From Spinacia oleracea (Eukaryota > Streptophyta > Magnoliopsida > Caryophyllales > Amaranthaceae), in contig NC_079487.1 of NCBI RefSeq assembly GCF_020520425.1, positions 132,392,385 through 132,456,384 on the forward strand: 64,000 nt of DNA. Direction: 5' to 3'. Position 1 is the stretch's first letter; each line of letters opens with the position of its first letter. The position numbers were made by a program, and so were the translations under genes. The notes below the pieces were generated by a model. The model searched no databases. It was not told the origin of the DNA and saw only the letters and a list, made by a program, of their open reading frames with translations. This document shows, piece by piece, positions 26,701 through 38,444 of this stretch.

Positions 26701-26794
26701 TAAAGTTACTCAAAACATGTTTCTCAGACTTAGAAATGTTGAGTGTGGTGAGATCGAGCTCCAAGTTCAGTGGATTGATCTTCCCCGTTCTTGA
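23754..26794 (+). CDS. CAR-type C2-domain protein (C2-domain ABA-related)
   Basis: Single-C2-domain protein of 170 residues. Members of the CAR family bind phospholipid in a Ca2+-dependent way and recruit PYR/PYL abscisic-acid receptors to the plasma membrane. Exons: 23754-23888, 25413-25508, 26513-26794, with canonical GT-AG joins. The protein starts MADNKVNPIDNAMGLLRLRV; the C2 core shows RDVKSSDPYVVVRLG, KSLNPEWNEDLTL and VYDHDVFSLDDKMGDAEFDI, with the Asp residues used for Ca2+ binding. It ends ELQVQWIDLPRS, the usual CAR ending. The leader at 23580-23730 is rich in CTCTCT. Intron 1 (1.5 kb) carries a palindrome-ended MITE and intron 2 (1 kb) a hAT-like element. The family is firm; the member number is not assignable. 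Confidence 0.93.
24340..24560. repeat. Degraded GGTCGGGTC-rich repeat in CAR intron 1
   Basis: Short degenerate GTCGGGTC / TCGGGT / GGGTTGG motifs similar to those in the hAT-type elements elsewhere in the window. Ends not defined. Confidence 0.4.
25124..25304. mobile_element. Palindrome-ended MITE in CAR intron 1
   Basis: The left end has CTACATGTACACCTAGTGTA and the right end, inverted, TTACATGTACACCTAGTATA. The flanks ACCTAAAAT (25115-25123) and ACCCAAAAC (25305-25313) match at 7 of 9 positions, a possible aged 9-base target duplication. Confidence 0.65.
25832..26405. mobile_element. hAT-like element rich in CCCGA motifs, CAR intron 2
   Basis: The 8-base GTGATGTA flanks it (25824-25831 and 26406-26413; the match extends to TTGTGATGTA). 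Ends contain inverted GATGTCAAAAA / GCTGTCAAAAA. The interior is a series of ACCCGA, CCCGAC and GACCCGAT motifs. No coding capacity. Confidence 0.65.
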
Positions 26795-27039
26795 TTAATT
26801 TCCTAGCTAGTCTAGTCTGTTATTTGTACATATAGCAAACTCATCAACATATTATTGGGGTTTTTTGGATCTCATGTATGAGAGAGTTTCGAATCTAGGA
26901 TGCATAAAAACATGCAATAGTTTCATTAGTACTATTTTGATTTTAATGTAGCTGATTAAATTTTGTATGTGAGACTTTTAATGTTACTATTTGAAGATTG
27001 TTAATTATCTAGAAGATGTCGTGAGTTTGTTATTTACTA

Positions 27040-27364
27040 CTCCCTCCGTCCCATAATATAGTGCCTGTTTTCCTAAAATGGTGTCCCTAAATGATGTGCC
27101 TATTTCTATTTTAAACCATTAATTTTTACTTTGAAAATTGTATTTTTTGACTTTTATTCAACCCATGTGCTTGATTTTTGTCTTTTTTAGGCCTATTTAT
27201 TATGTACACACCTTTAATCTCTAATTTCTCTCTCCATAAAAGCCAACTAACATGTACTTTATCTTGAAAGAACAAATAATTATTGTTTTTATTATCAATG
27301 TTATACTTTACCTTAATAACCGTGATTTTGGTCAAACGGGCACTATATTATGGGACGGAGGGAG
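27040..27364. mobile_element. Stowaway-like MITE
   Basis: The ends are perfect inverted repeats CTCCCTCCGTCCCATAATAT followed by AGTGCC, flanked by TA on both sides (27038-27039 and 27365-27366). Length and ends are typical. Confidence 0.9.
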
Positions 27365-27623
27365 TATGCAATTACAAGTTAATCATTGATATAGTTCAGA
27401 TAAGATAAACAACCAGCAAAGTGATAAAGGTCGCAAGTAAAAGTAATTTGTGTTGCAACTGATTTTTTAATTACAATTGTAATTTCTATTTTTAATTTAT
27501 AATTTACAAAATAAAAGGAAACATATATTTACTATAACCATTATAAAAATTATTTTCATTTCGTATGTTAAGCACTTAAGCCTATGAAAATATATATTTA
27601 CTATAACCAATTACAAGGAAATA

Positions 27624-27875
27624 CTCCCTCTAGTCCTTAATACTCGCACCGTTTTGACTTTTTGCACTAGTCACTTTGACCTTATTTTATTTCTAGTATA
27701 TGAAAATAAATGTTAGTATATAATATATTGTTGGCTTCATCTTAATATATATTTTCAAAATATTAATATTTTTTATAAGTTTTTAAAATATGTAGTTAAA
27801 GATATTGGTGGTCAAAGTTGTGCATTGACAAGCGTGTCCAGTCAAAACGGTGCGAGTATTAAGGGACGGAGGGAG
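27624..27875. mobile_element. Stowaway-like MITE, second family
   Basis: The left end CTCCCTCTAGTCCTTAATAC and the inverted right end CTCCCTCCGTCCCTTAATAC continue into the shared TCGCACCGTTTTGAC. A TA precedes the left end; the right flank is TT. Confidence 0.85.
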
Positions 27876-28146
27876 TTTATATTTACTATAACCATTATAT
27901 ATATGTAAAAATAAATTATTTTCATCTTTTTTTATATATTACTTTATTTTAATATTTTCATAGTAAAATTATGGCGTTGATAGTAAAAATAATTTGATGA
28001 GTCACGATCTATGTAGCACCCTTGTGGTACCATTCATAGAGTGAAATATAGGATTCCGACACATTTTATTTTTCGCAACTTGCGATCTTTATCATCGCCC
28101 AAATAACAAACATGAAGTAGCATTGTATGCCTAAATACATCGGCAC

Positions 28147-28516
28147 TGATTCTTAAATGGACTTGGTCCACACTAAATTTATTGTGGACCATGTCTTAAA
28201 ATAAAGTCAACAACTTGTTCCTAATTCATTGTGGCATTTTAATAGGATTTATGAAAACAAACATCAAATTAGTGTCGTTATACATGTGTGTGCTTGAATA
28301 ATGTGATTTTAAGTCACAATTCGCTTTTAAAAACATAGGGTTAGTATGCTTCAAAAAATAGTTACTATGTCTAAGAATTTTCGTGTTTAATTTATTATAG
28401 TTACTATATGAACAATAAATGTCACTATGAGTGTAAAAATGTACTAGAGAAAACTATTAATTTTCGGTCCACACTAATATAGTTGTGGACCAGGTCCACG
28501 TAAGAATAATCCATAT
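28147..28516. mobile_element. Palindrome-ended MITE (GGTCCACA type)
   Basis: The left end has GGACTTGGTCCACACTAAAT then TTATTGTGGACC; the right end, inverted, has GGACCTGGTCCACAACTATA then TTAGTGTGGACC. The flanks ATCGGCAC (28139-28146) and ATCGGTAC (28517-28524) match at 7 of 8 positions. Confidence 0.7.
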
Positions 28517-28667
28517 ATCGGTACATTGATGCATATAGGCATGCATATAACTATTGACAAAGAGTTGCAATCACTGATTAAATGATTGTATCCAAACACT
28601 ACCTTAATATAATAATCATAATAAAGTATCATAGAATTTAATTTATTTATAAAATTAAAATTACATA

Positions 28668-29009
28668 TCTCTATTATATAAGTGAAGTGATGAGGTTATT
28701 TTAGTAAATCCACTTTTGGTGTCTCCCTTGGATTACTAAAACACACTCCACAATTATGGAATATAGAACATAATGACAACCTACTCAATAGGAAAGTCCA
28801 AAGAAGCATTTTAATCAATCTAGCCCTTAAATAAATTCTTACCATTTTAATCAATCTGTTTATATGCGTTCGACTCTATCTAACTTATATATTTCTAATG
28901 TTCGCACACATCATATTTATATTATATTTTTTACATGTTGTTCAGGTTTAAATGTAATAACACAAATCTATTTCTTATATTCACACGCATCACGTGCGTA
29001 TAAGACTAA
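28668..29009 (+). mobile_element. Short non-autonomous Helitron
   Basis: Begins TCTCTATTATATAAG after an A and ends with a GCATCACGTGC hairpin (28988-28998), then GTATAAGACTAA, followed by T: the A^T insertion site, 5' TC and 3' CTRR expected of Helitrons. Its 3' end is almost the same as that of the element at 46064-47303. Confidence 0.78.
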
Positions 29010-29494
29010 TACACGTAGTAACTAAACTACCCCTTCAAAATGTTCCCCTTTATAAACCTCTACCACTTTATTCCTTACCATTACCAGAAATACCTGCTCT
29101 TTTCATCATCTTCTTCCACTTTTTCCTGATATAATCGATCTCCACTATTTTCTTCCCTAAAATAAATACACAACATCTTTACAACCTTAAACATTTATCC
29201 TTAATCAGACTTTTCCTAAAAACTCCTCTCCAAAATCAACCAAAAGCGTAATCAAATGAAACAACAATTAATTCGAACCACAACTTCAATTTATGGTAAT
29301 GTCGGTAAGCAACAATGTCTTTTTTCATGCCTTGTGTCTGTACTCTGTTGTTCAAAGTGTCCATCATATTAACTGTCTACGCAACTAGCACAGGCCATTC
29401 ATTCTTTCTTCGTACTGTTTATCTACCTTATAAACATAGGTACACTGAATTGCACGTACCCTCATATATAATTTTAAAATTTTCTGGAAAAAAA

Positions 29495-30643
29495 ATGAAG
29501 ACAAACAGTAAGTGTTTCGAGTGTAAGAACAAAGAAAGGTTGAACAAGAAACGATTTCTGATAATTGTGAATGTGTTGGGAAGTGCGGGACCTCTAAGAT
29601 TTATAGTGAATGAAGAGGATGTTTTGGGTGGAGTTATTGAAACTGCTTTGAAATTATATGCTAAAGAAGGTCGTCTCCCTGTTTTGGGTTCTGATAATTC
29701 CAAATTTCTCATCTATTGCGCCAATCTTGGATCTGATGGTAAATACTAAATACAGAGACTCCGTTTTGTAGGGTGTAAAATGTTTCATGGAAAACAATTT
29801 TTCCTTTTTTCAATCATTTTAAGCTGTTTGGTTTGGCAAGAGAAGAAAAATATTTTTCCATAACTCCATGGAAAATATTTTATTTTTCCATAGGAAACTA
29901 CTTTTCCATCTTTCCTCACCTTCATCTTCCTTCTTCAGTTCTTCCTATCAATCTTAACCCATTCTCCTTTTTTTTTTTATTACTTTTCTTGTAAGGAACC
30001 AAACAAACAAAGGAAAATTAGTTTGTTATTTTGTAAAATCACTTTTCACTGAAAATGTTTTACGTCAAACCAAACGGAGCTTAATACATACTATGGTCTA
30101 GTTTGGTTGACATTCTAATACATGGGAAGTTTCAATTCCTAGGAAGGGAAGAGCAAAGAGCTTGTTCGGTTGACATGTGCATATGAAGTGAAAGTTCATA
30201 GGAAGTTCTATTTCTCCAAAATGGGGGAAGTTGCTTACCTAGTCCTCTCTACGTAAGTAGAACTTCCTATGGGAATTCTAACTTCCTATGCTCAACCAAA
30301 CAAGAATACTAAATTTCTAGGAAGTTAAAACATACTACTATGAGAATTGTAAATGCAAGGGAAATAATTTCCCAAGTGCAACCAAACATCACCTATGTTT
30401 CACCCTTTTCTCTCGATACGTACATTCTAGTCACTTTTTAAATACTATTAGTAAAAGCTTTTTAATTTGACAGCTTTGAGGCCATGGGACGAGGTAGGAT
30501 GTTGTGGAGCAAGGAATTTTGTGTTATGCAAAAAGCGAGAGCAGCAATCAAACATGAGTGAGGCAAGATCCCATATCATCTCACGTAAGGGGTATTATGG
30601 GAATTGGAAAGCCTGGCTCAACAAACAAATCCTTCACCTTTAA
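29495..30643 (+). CDS. DUF7054 protein, At4g22758-like
   Basis: Small plant protein of 137 residues, function unknown. Two exons, 29495-29738 and 30474-30643, joined GAT G|CT with acceptor TTGACAG. The protein contains KKRFLIIVNVLGSAGPLRFI, then VNEEDVLGGVIETALKLYAK, EGRLPVLGSDNSKFLIYC, and from exon 2 ALRPWDEVGCCGARNFVLCK. This is the core of the ubiquitin-like-fold DUF7054 domain found in At4g22758 and relatives. The usual long Ser/Arg-rich N-terminal region of larger family members is missing, so this is a short form. An alternative upstream ATG at 29315 is in frame but adds residues unlike the family. The intron holds two Tourist-like MITEs. Confidence 0.82.
29822..30080. mobile_element. 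Tourist-like MITE in DUF7054 intron
   Basis: The ends AGCTGTTTGGTTTGGCA and (inverted) GCTCCGTTTGGTTTGACG pair. TTA flanks both sides (29819-29821 and 30081-30083). The interior has GGAAAATATTTT/AAAAATATTTTTCC-type complementary stretches. Confidence 0.78.
30096..30392. mobile_element. Tourist-like MITE, possibly with another nested inside
   Basis: The left end GGTCTAGTTTGGTTGACA and the inverted right end GGTGATGTTTGGTTGCAC pair. An inner pair, GCTTGTTCGGTTGACATG (about 30168) and, inverted, CTTGTTTGGTTGAGCAT (about 30288-30304), suggests a second related element inside. The left end matches the element at 16578. Confidence 0.6.
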
Positions 30644-31138
30644 AATATCATATTGATATCCATCCTTTTAGTAATTTGCTGCTTAAATCAAACATATTTG
30701 CTTTTGTGTACTACTGCCTTTATAAAATAATCGGTGCTCCATCATTATCATATTTTAACTACTGTACTACTTTGTCAAATAATTATATCAAGTTAAGGAT
30801 GAACCGGATACTAAAACCAAAAAAATAATGTGTTATACACACCATACTGCCAGAAATTTCAGGCAATTAATATCAATGTGTAATCTATATGTATACTTCG
30901 GGGATACAACAGTGTATTTTAGTACTGTAAAATAATATTGTTCCAACATGAATAATATGGGCTTCATCAAGTTGTGAGTTTCGTTTTCGGGGAAGCCAAT
31001 TGAGCGGCATATTAGATAGCAAATGTAGGTCATCTTATTAGTAACACTATGTGTATTGTTTCTAGTACTAGCCCACGTTTACTCTCTATTTTAGATAGTG
31101 ATTACTTAGGAATAACCGTCGTGCGGAAGGGCTCCTAA

Positions 31139-31473
31139 GAGCATCTCCAATGGTTACATGTAAGGACTAGCTTGCAATTTTCATAAAACTTTTAGCTACT
31201 AGCCAACCATTGGAGTACATATGAGCAATTAGCCAAGTTAAGAAAATTAGCTCTACAAAGCTAATTAGCTTGGGAAAGAAAAAGAACGTAAAACAATTGT
31301 TTTATTTGATAAACTTGTGAATTGAATCATAAAAATAAATTTAAAAAATGGTTAAAAAAATTCAAGCAACTTGCTAACCATTGGAGCAAAATACACATGA
31401 AAAAATAGTAGCTTGAAAATCTGACATGGCAAATGAAAGCAACTCACCAATTTACTTACCATTAAAGATGCTC
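31139..31473. mobile_element. Tourist-like MITE (GAGCATCTCCAATGG type)
   Basis: Starts GAGCATCTCCAATGGT; the inverted right end is GAGCATCTTTAATGGT. A 3-base TAA duplication flanks it (31136-31138 and 31474-31476). Confidence 0.85.
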
Positions 31474-31752
31474 TAATGTACTATTTCTCCTTACCTTCCA
31501 AAAAAAAAAAAAAAAGTTGAGAGTTTGTACACCCTTTGTTCCTAAATGTTTGCCCCATACTGACTCAGCCTCAGCCAAAGCCACGGCCAAGGCCATGGGT
31601 AATAACCATGGTGTGAACAATACCAACTACCAACAAAACCAAGCAATTCATGTATATCCCATGTGTATTATGTACACAAGATTTTAGCAAAATTCTGGGT
31701 AATTACATATCAGCCAAACTCAACAATCATTAGATGTATGAATATATCAAGA

Positions 31753-34700
31753 TCAAGGAATAATGGGGTTATGCGCCTCAATGTCTACATGTCGAATACC
31801 AGGAACAAGCTTCTGAATCTCGGATTCCAGCCTATCAACTTCACTTCCAAGAGCAGTCACGACTTCTTCACCTGCCGGTCATATACAATTATTAGCTTCT
31901 CAAAGTGATGACATTAGTAGTAAAAATCCTCTACATACATAACAGTTGCATGCTCATTCATCAAGACTTAATTAGTCTGCAATTACATACCATAATTTGA
32001 CATAACCTTGATCATTTCAGTATCATCCTCTACATTTGCAGCATCCCGGAACTGCACATGGCCAGAAGCTTTCAGCTAAGTACATGGACTATGAAATTAC
32101 ATGTACAACAGCACATACAAAGAATATAATTAAGGATGTTTTAAGTTAACTAGCAGACATTGAATGTGTACACATCTGTATCGGTATGATGCAGCTAGGA
32201 TTAAGAATTTAAGATGCGGTATCCACGCCCAACAGTTACAGAACACTTCATGTGACACAGTTCAAAGTTTCAAACGAGAAATGAGGCCATAAAAGGAGGG
32301 TTGGGAGAATGCAGTCAACCAACATGGATAGATTCGCCATTCATACAGCAATGTAGAGGTCTTTAATTAGAGTGTATTTATATGCACGGATCTAAAAGGC
32401 CTTAGAAAAAAATGAGTTTCGTTTAGACCACGTTAATAACTGGGCTATGGGTTTTAGGGCCCCTAACTTCCTACTCCCTCCGTTCTTGTTTGTTAAACTC
32501 ACCTTCCATTTCCATTTGTTCTTTCTGAGTTTTACCCACTTTCACTTTATTCCTTCCAAAGTAAATGTATTTCCCACTTTTTCCCTTCCTTAACCCACTA
32601 GTAACTTTCCCCCCATAAAATGGGTGGTCCCTCCTTCCCTTTCTCTTTGGTCTTAATCTTTGTATCTACACTTCTGTAGATGAATTAGACAAAAGGATTA
32701 CACTACTACTGGGCACATTAGTTTTTACCAGTGCACAAAGTTTTAGAAGATAAGTTGTTTTAAAATTAGATGTGATATGAGATAGTGGGGTATTATTTTA
32801 TTGAAAAGCAGATGTGATAGAATAATTCTAAACTATTAAAGAAATAAGAATGTTGAACACTTTGATATGTACACATATCCGACACCTGTCTCAGAGTCTA
32901 AGTAACATACGTCTACAAAAAGTGAATATCATTGGAGAAATATATTTTATAAAAAGAGAACCAGTGAAAAAAAGTAATTGGAATAGATTATTAAAAAAAC
33001 ATACCTGTCTAGCCCATGGTTCACGCCCAGCACGATTAATATAGTTTTGCACCAGCACGACACCATTGAAATCTGTTGCAACAACACCTTTCCAGGTTAA
33101 CTCACTTTGTTGCAGGCAATCTTAATGAAACGATGGAGCTAGAAGGGGTATTTGATGGATTAGACATATTCATCCATTAATTTTAGCACAAGGTTGATCA
33201 CGTAATTTGACAAGGTACAATTTGCCTTATTTAGGACAACAGAGAGTTTCTCATTTAGTATAAAACTGGAGACCCTTGCAAGTTGCAAAAAAAGTTATTG
33301 ACATAATCGCCATGGGTGTAATAAGTACTTGTATCCTTTCTGTGTTCTATACTAAAAAAGGTTACATCGGCAGACAATAGACTGAACTCTGTTCAATGTT
33401 CAAGTAAGTTGATATGAACAGCAAAGGAAGCAAATCAGATAAGCAATACCCACCACTAGCTACTCCCACCACAAAAAAGATGGAAAGAATAAAGCATCTG
33501 CTTTCCTTCTTGGTGAACATGGTCCCAAGTGCCGACCAGAATACCGTATCATGCAGTACAAAAATCACAGAAAGGGAAGGGAGAACATTACCAATTTCTG
33601 CCTTAAACCTGAAGAACCCAGGTCCAATCACCTCACTTTTGCAATCATAAATTGAGTCTACAACCTTCCAAAGTTTAAAGGGTATGCAGTGAGAAAGAAG
33701 TGGCATAATAATCTTGGTATTAACAGATAAAGTTAACAAGTGACTCAAGGAAAAGCGTGTCTCCCAAAGAGGACATACCGGGTCATTTTTCAAAAACTCC
33801 AAGACCTTTTGCATATCTTGATCATCAATTGCCCTTCCGATCAAAGCATGACGGTTTCTTTGGATCAAGAATATGGCGACCTGCATTATCCCAGATACAA
33901 ATATTCAAAAAAAATTAAAGGAAAGATACACATAAACATACAGTAGTATCCATGAGCCACTAGTTGCAAGCTAACTACTTCTTTCTCCTTCCATGGAGAT
34001 TGATTTCAACAACGCAGTAATGACCTTGCCACGGGCAAGGTTTGGGCGTTCAGGGAGGACCTCATGGCTCATGTACACAACATAACCCCTACTAGTCATA
34101 GACTATAAAGAGGTTGTGAAAGGCCACAATCTACTCTATAGATTAACTAAAAATGTAAAACATAGAAAAGAGAGACTTCCACCTTCCAACAATCAAATCT
34201 ACAGAAATTGTTAAAAGTTGATCTTCTCCCTAATATATGCAGTGCCCCTCAGGGAATATAATACCTTGCGATGACTTAAAGACATTTTCGTAGACGCTCA
34301 GTGTAAACTACCCATCATTTTTTCTGTAACCAAAATTTCTCTCCTTAATGAAATACTCGTGCCCGAGAACGACAAGGAATGCCTTTGAGTTGTGGTGACA
34401 TGGATAAGCCGATAATCAGCCATGTATTGATAACATAGATGTTTAGGTAAAATACGTGAGTTTGCAAGGTGTAAAGGGGAAAAAAAATTGTTGCTACTTT
34501 GTCTGTTTGATGTTTTTGTAAATAATTAGGTCAGAATAATGATAGGATGTTTGATGATCAGGTATCTACCGATCTACGGCTACTTTGTGGGAATGGATTG
34601 TATATTCAGCTTCTCAGCTGCTCAGGTTCATGGTGCTTCTCCTAGCGTTCCTCTCACTTGTTATGAATGCAGTTCTATTTTCTGCGTAATCTTTATGGTC

Positions 34701-37700
34701 TGCAGACTGACTCTTCGCATCATATTAAACTTCCCCCAAAAGAACCAATAGCGAATACTCCTTAATAAGCAAGCTATCAACGCAAGTTTTAGAGAAGAAG
34801 AGTAGGAGACTAAACCTTCTCTCTCTCTCTCTCTCCCCCCCCCCCCCCCCCTCCCTCTCTCTCTTCTCCCCCCTCTCCCTCCCTCCCGAAACTATGAATA
34901 AAATAATACCGAACCAGAAGAAACTAGAAATTTCACATAAGGTATGTATGATAAATCAATACAGTAAACCAAAACAAAGGTATCAAACATCAATGAATTA
35001 AAGCAATCCAACATCTAGCAATTTCTTGAGAAGTTTTACTCACCATTCCAAGCAGGTTACCGACAACAATAGAACCAATGGGGTCAAAAATTGGATTTCC
35101 GGTGTAATGCACAGCCATAAGGGAAGCGCCAGCAATAGCTAGGCCAGTAACTGCAGCACCATCCTGCAGATTCGAACTTAATAAATCAGGGACATGATGA
35201 GGGAAGGTCAAAGTCACCAAACAATACAACCCACAGCAGAAACCCATCCTTCAGACAAAAGAAAAAAAAAGGGACGGGAAATCGAAATAAATTGCAGTAC
35301 CAAATGAAAGAGAAGAAAGTCAGTGTGTCCCATGGAGTGCTTCAGCAAATAAATCATGTACCATTAGTGGAAGTGAGGGAAATCATGTTACAAGTGATTT
35401 GCATGATTGCATGAACAGGAGGAAAAAATGAAGTCTGGGAGGACAAGGACTGAAGCAGAAACAATCAAGATTATGGAATTGCCCGCCAATGCAACCAACT
35501 GAATCATTAGGTTATGGACAGTATCAGCAGACTCTAGAGATCGTACAAGCCCTTCAAACCAATATTCCTATAGACTTAACAAAGATTATAATTCTTGACT
35601 TTCTTGTCACCAGTAACATGGAAAAGAAGCTAGAGGAGCATAGACAAATAAAATATGTACATGGAAGAGTTTCATTTCTCCGAGCATGGCAAAAGCAAGA
35701 GTTTCTCCTCTAGGAGTTGAGTCCTTATTTCGTCTAGCTTAAATTTCTTTGAACTTGTAATTGTTTCAGAAAGAATATAGGAAAACCGAAAGTCCGAAAC
35801 ACAGGGAATCTAGAGACCTCATTAATGGAAGTATAAGATTTTACCAATACTTCCTAATCAATCATGGGCCTTTTCAGCACAATAAAACCCATCAGACCCT
35901 ACTCCTATTTGTTTGGTTCAACTCCTGATTTTGAATAAAAGTATAAAACTATCCCTCGCTATTGAGGAAAGTGCCAGAAACCAAAAGAAGACAAGTTCTG
36001 AAGCAAAACGCATGCTTGTCAACATTCCTAAAATCTGGCTCACTTTCCAAAAACTAGGATGCATAATATATTTTGTAGTAAATATACATTGAACCAAAAA
36101 GGTATACGCTTCAACGACACCAAGTTAATTAGAGTATTTGTAACTTCTTTTCGTCCTATAATGCAAGAGTAACAAACATATACCTCTGTCATGACTGCAA
36201 CAGCAGTTGGATCATGGCCACGCCAAATGTAGTCTCTGAGCTTCATTCCCTCAGCAGCTGCCCCTTTCTTTACAGCATGTATTGCAACGAGAAGAGAAGC
36301 ACCTGAAAAGCTACTAACGTGTAAGATTAACAAATCAAACTCAAATTATGACCAGAAAACAAAATTAAAATGACTATACCTTCAATAATAAAGGAGCCAG
36401 CAATCACAAGGGCTGCATATTTAATGTGTTCTGGGGGCTGAAAAGATGCACCATAATCCATGAAAACAGATTGACTTTAGAGCAGCTGTATAAACTGAGT
36501 AACTGATAGTCTGACACTCATAATTTAGTGAGATTTATTTTGATTTGTATTACCTCTGTATCCCACAAGTGCTGGAACCCGTGTACTATAGTTGCCCCCG
36601 AGCCAAGGCAGAATATACCAACAGCAGATATCAAGGACCAAACAAATCTCTCCTTTGAGTAACCATAGCTATGCAACAAAAAAGCAATTAATGTAAATAT
36701 AAATCAAGATTAAAAATAGAATAACTATTTGAGAATGAATCCTATTTTTTTATAGCTGCTTTACACCGAAACTGTTAAATGAAAGTGTAACATTGATGGA
36801 GTTAGTTTCTATGAAATACTTACGGATGAATAGCGTCTGGGCCGCGCCTTGAACTAGTCAAACCATAAGCAAGAAGCGCCTACAATGTCAAGATGAATTA
36901 GTCTCTCTGCATTCAATAATCAATGGATAGAGTCAATCTCAACGCACCAGAACTTTCAACAAATGCCGGATAATGTCACAAGAGCTTACAAGGAAAAGGA
37001 AAGGAATTAAGAATTTACCTGATTTGCAAAATCAGCAACAGAATGTATAACTTCAGCCAGCATAACATGGCTAGAAGTCGTCATCCACACCCCGAACTTG
37101 AGTGAAAATACAAGAAAGTTGCAGCATAATGCAGTTGTGACAGCCCGTTGACTAGAAAATTAAAGAAAGCCAATCAACTAATCAAGATAAAAAGCAACAA
37201 AATGAAGAACAACAAAAGACATCTGATATTTTTAGTAATCTCTAAATCACCCAATCGAACTTTGAGCATTCGGAAGCATAATGTTCACTATGCTCCCAGT
37301 TAATGTCCTTTTCATTATACTTCTATCATGTAACTAATTTGCGCCAAGAAACCTATCACTCTCAATAAGATCATCCTCAACATAATTGAGACTGCTACCA
37401 CTATACTTTCATCCAAAATTAGTCATTATAACCTGTTGAATAATACAACTATTGAACAAAGACAACTACACAAAAAAAAAATCCAACTTATTAATGACGC
37501 AAAAACTAAAAATAACCACAACAAAATACAAAAAACAAGGGGATTTTGTACTAATTTCCAACTTACTACTCATAATCTATGAAACCTCTAACTTTATTTT
37601 GTACTATCAGACAAAGCCTCTAACTTAGCTTCTATTTAAAGTAAGTAAACAAAAACATATCATTAAAAATGCGATTAATCAACAAGAGGAAACTGACAAC

Positions 37701-38185
37701 ACTCCAGCAAAATTACAAATAATTTTAAATATTACACAAATGATAAATATATATCACCTGTGTTGATCATTAACTTCAATCCTCTGAACTTCTTTAGCTC
37801 TAGTAAAAAAATCTGCAGATAAATTTAACAAAATTAGCAAAACAAAAATCAAATTTTAATTTAAAAAAAATTAAAGATGATGATTGAACAAAAATAGGAA
37901 GAAACAATTACTGCGACGAAGAGAGAGCTGATGATGGGTGAAATCAAGTGGAATTTGGGAAAATGGAGGAACCCTATTCGAAGAATCAGACAACAAAACC
38001 CCTCGCAAAAACGTGGGGGAAATACTTCTTCCAAACCCTTGTTCAACACCCGATTTCGCAGGCGGAGTAGAATTCGAATCGTCGGAAGAACACCCGAGAA
38101 GAGGAAAGAGAGAGTGAGGCGGAAGTGGTGGCGGACGTCGAGGTGGATGACGAGGGAGGAGAGAGAAAAGGCGCCGCCTCTGCAT
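31753..38185 (-). CDS. MTPC4: Metal tolerance protein C4-like cation-efflux transporter
   Basis: Cation diffusion facilitator that moves divalent metals (family substrate mainly Zn2+) out of the cytosol. The 450-residue product is encoded by 13 minus-strand exons: 37912-38185, 37758-37812, 37019-37151, 36824-36879, 36554-36668, 36380-36437, 36184-36302, 35044-35163, 33779-33880, 33592-33664, 33005-33072, 31991-32051, 31753-31871. Lengths sum to 451 codons. Diagnostic sequence: HVMLAEVIHSVADFANQ (HSxxD-like metal site on helix II), GYSKERFVWSLISAVGIFCL, RDYIWRGHDPTAVAVMTEDG (HDxxA/ED metal site on helix V), GNPIFDPIGSIVVGNLLGM, AEIDFNGVVLVQNYINRAG in the cytosolic domain, and the end VPGIRHVDIEAHNPIIP. 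I chose the start at 38185 (MQRRRLFSLLP); an in-frame ATG at 38305 would add 40 residues. Intron 8 has a long CT/C run, intron 9 is short, and the intron between exons 11 and 12 carries a one-sided CTCCCTCCGTTC MITE end near 32474. A broken copy of exon 11 lies at 20.9 kb. Confidence 0.93.
32474..32830. repeat. Probable truncated Stowaway-like MITE in an MTP-C4 intron
   Basis: The left end CTCCCTCCGTTCTTGTTTGT after TA is typical. No matching right end was found before exon 11, so it is truncated or decayed. Confidence 0.45.
34807..34886. repeat. Simple (CT)n/(C)n pyrimidine tract in MTP-C4 intron 8
   Basis: A CT dinucleotide run followed by about 18 C and then mixed CCCTCT. A likely site of slippage or assembly error. 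Confidence 0.9.
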
Positions 38186-38295
38186 CTCCTCTAATAATGT
38201 TACTACAACTGCATTTTCTTCAGGGCAGATGAGGAGAGAGAAAACGAAGAAGATGGAAAATTGGAAATGTCGGGAAAATGGGCGCTTAGACGGAG

Positions 38296-38317
38296 AAGCA
38301 AGCAAGCAAGCAAGCGT
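38296..38317. repeat. (AAGC)n microsatellite in the MTP-C4 5' region
   Basis: About five repeats of AAGC just upstream of the gene start. Confidence 0.8.
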
Positions 38318-38444
38318 ATGAAGCTTTATTCTTTCTTCCCTCCAACCTCAACTCAACTCACATTACACTTTTGCACTTTGGATCGGGGATTGATTTTTAG
38401 GATACTACCGACATGGAAAGTTCGTACATCTGAGTAAAGATTGC

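Noticed and set aside
33101-33130. Extending MTP-C4 exon 11 upstream through the open sequence reading ELTWKGVVATDFNG
   Set aside because: The acceptor CAACAG just before ATTTCAATGG gives the exact family sequence AEIDFNG with correct phase; the extension matches no relative.
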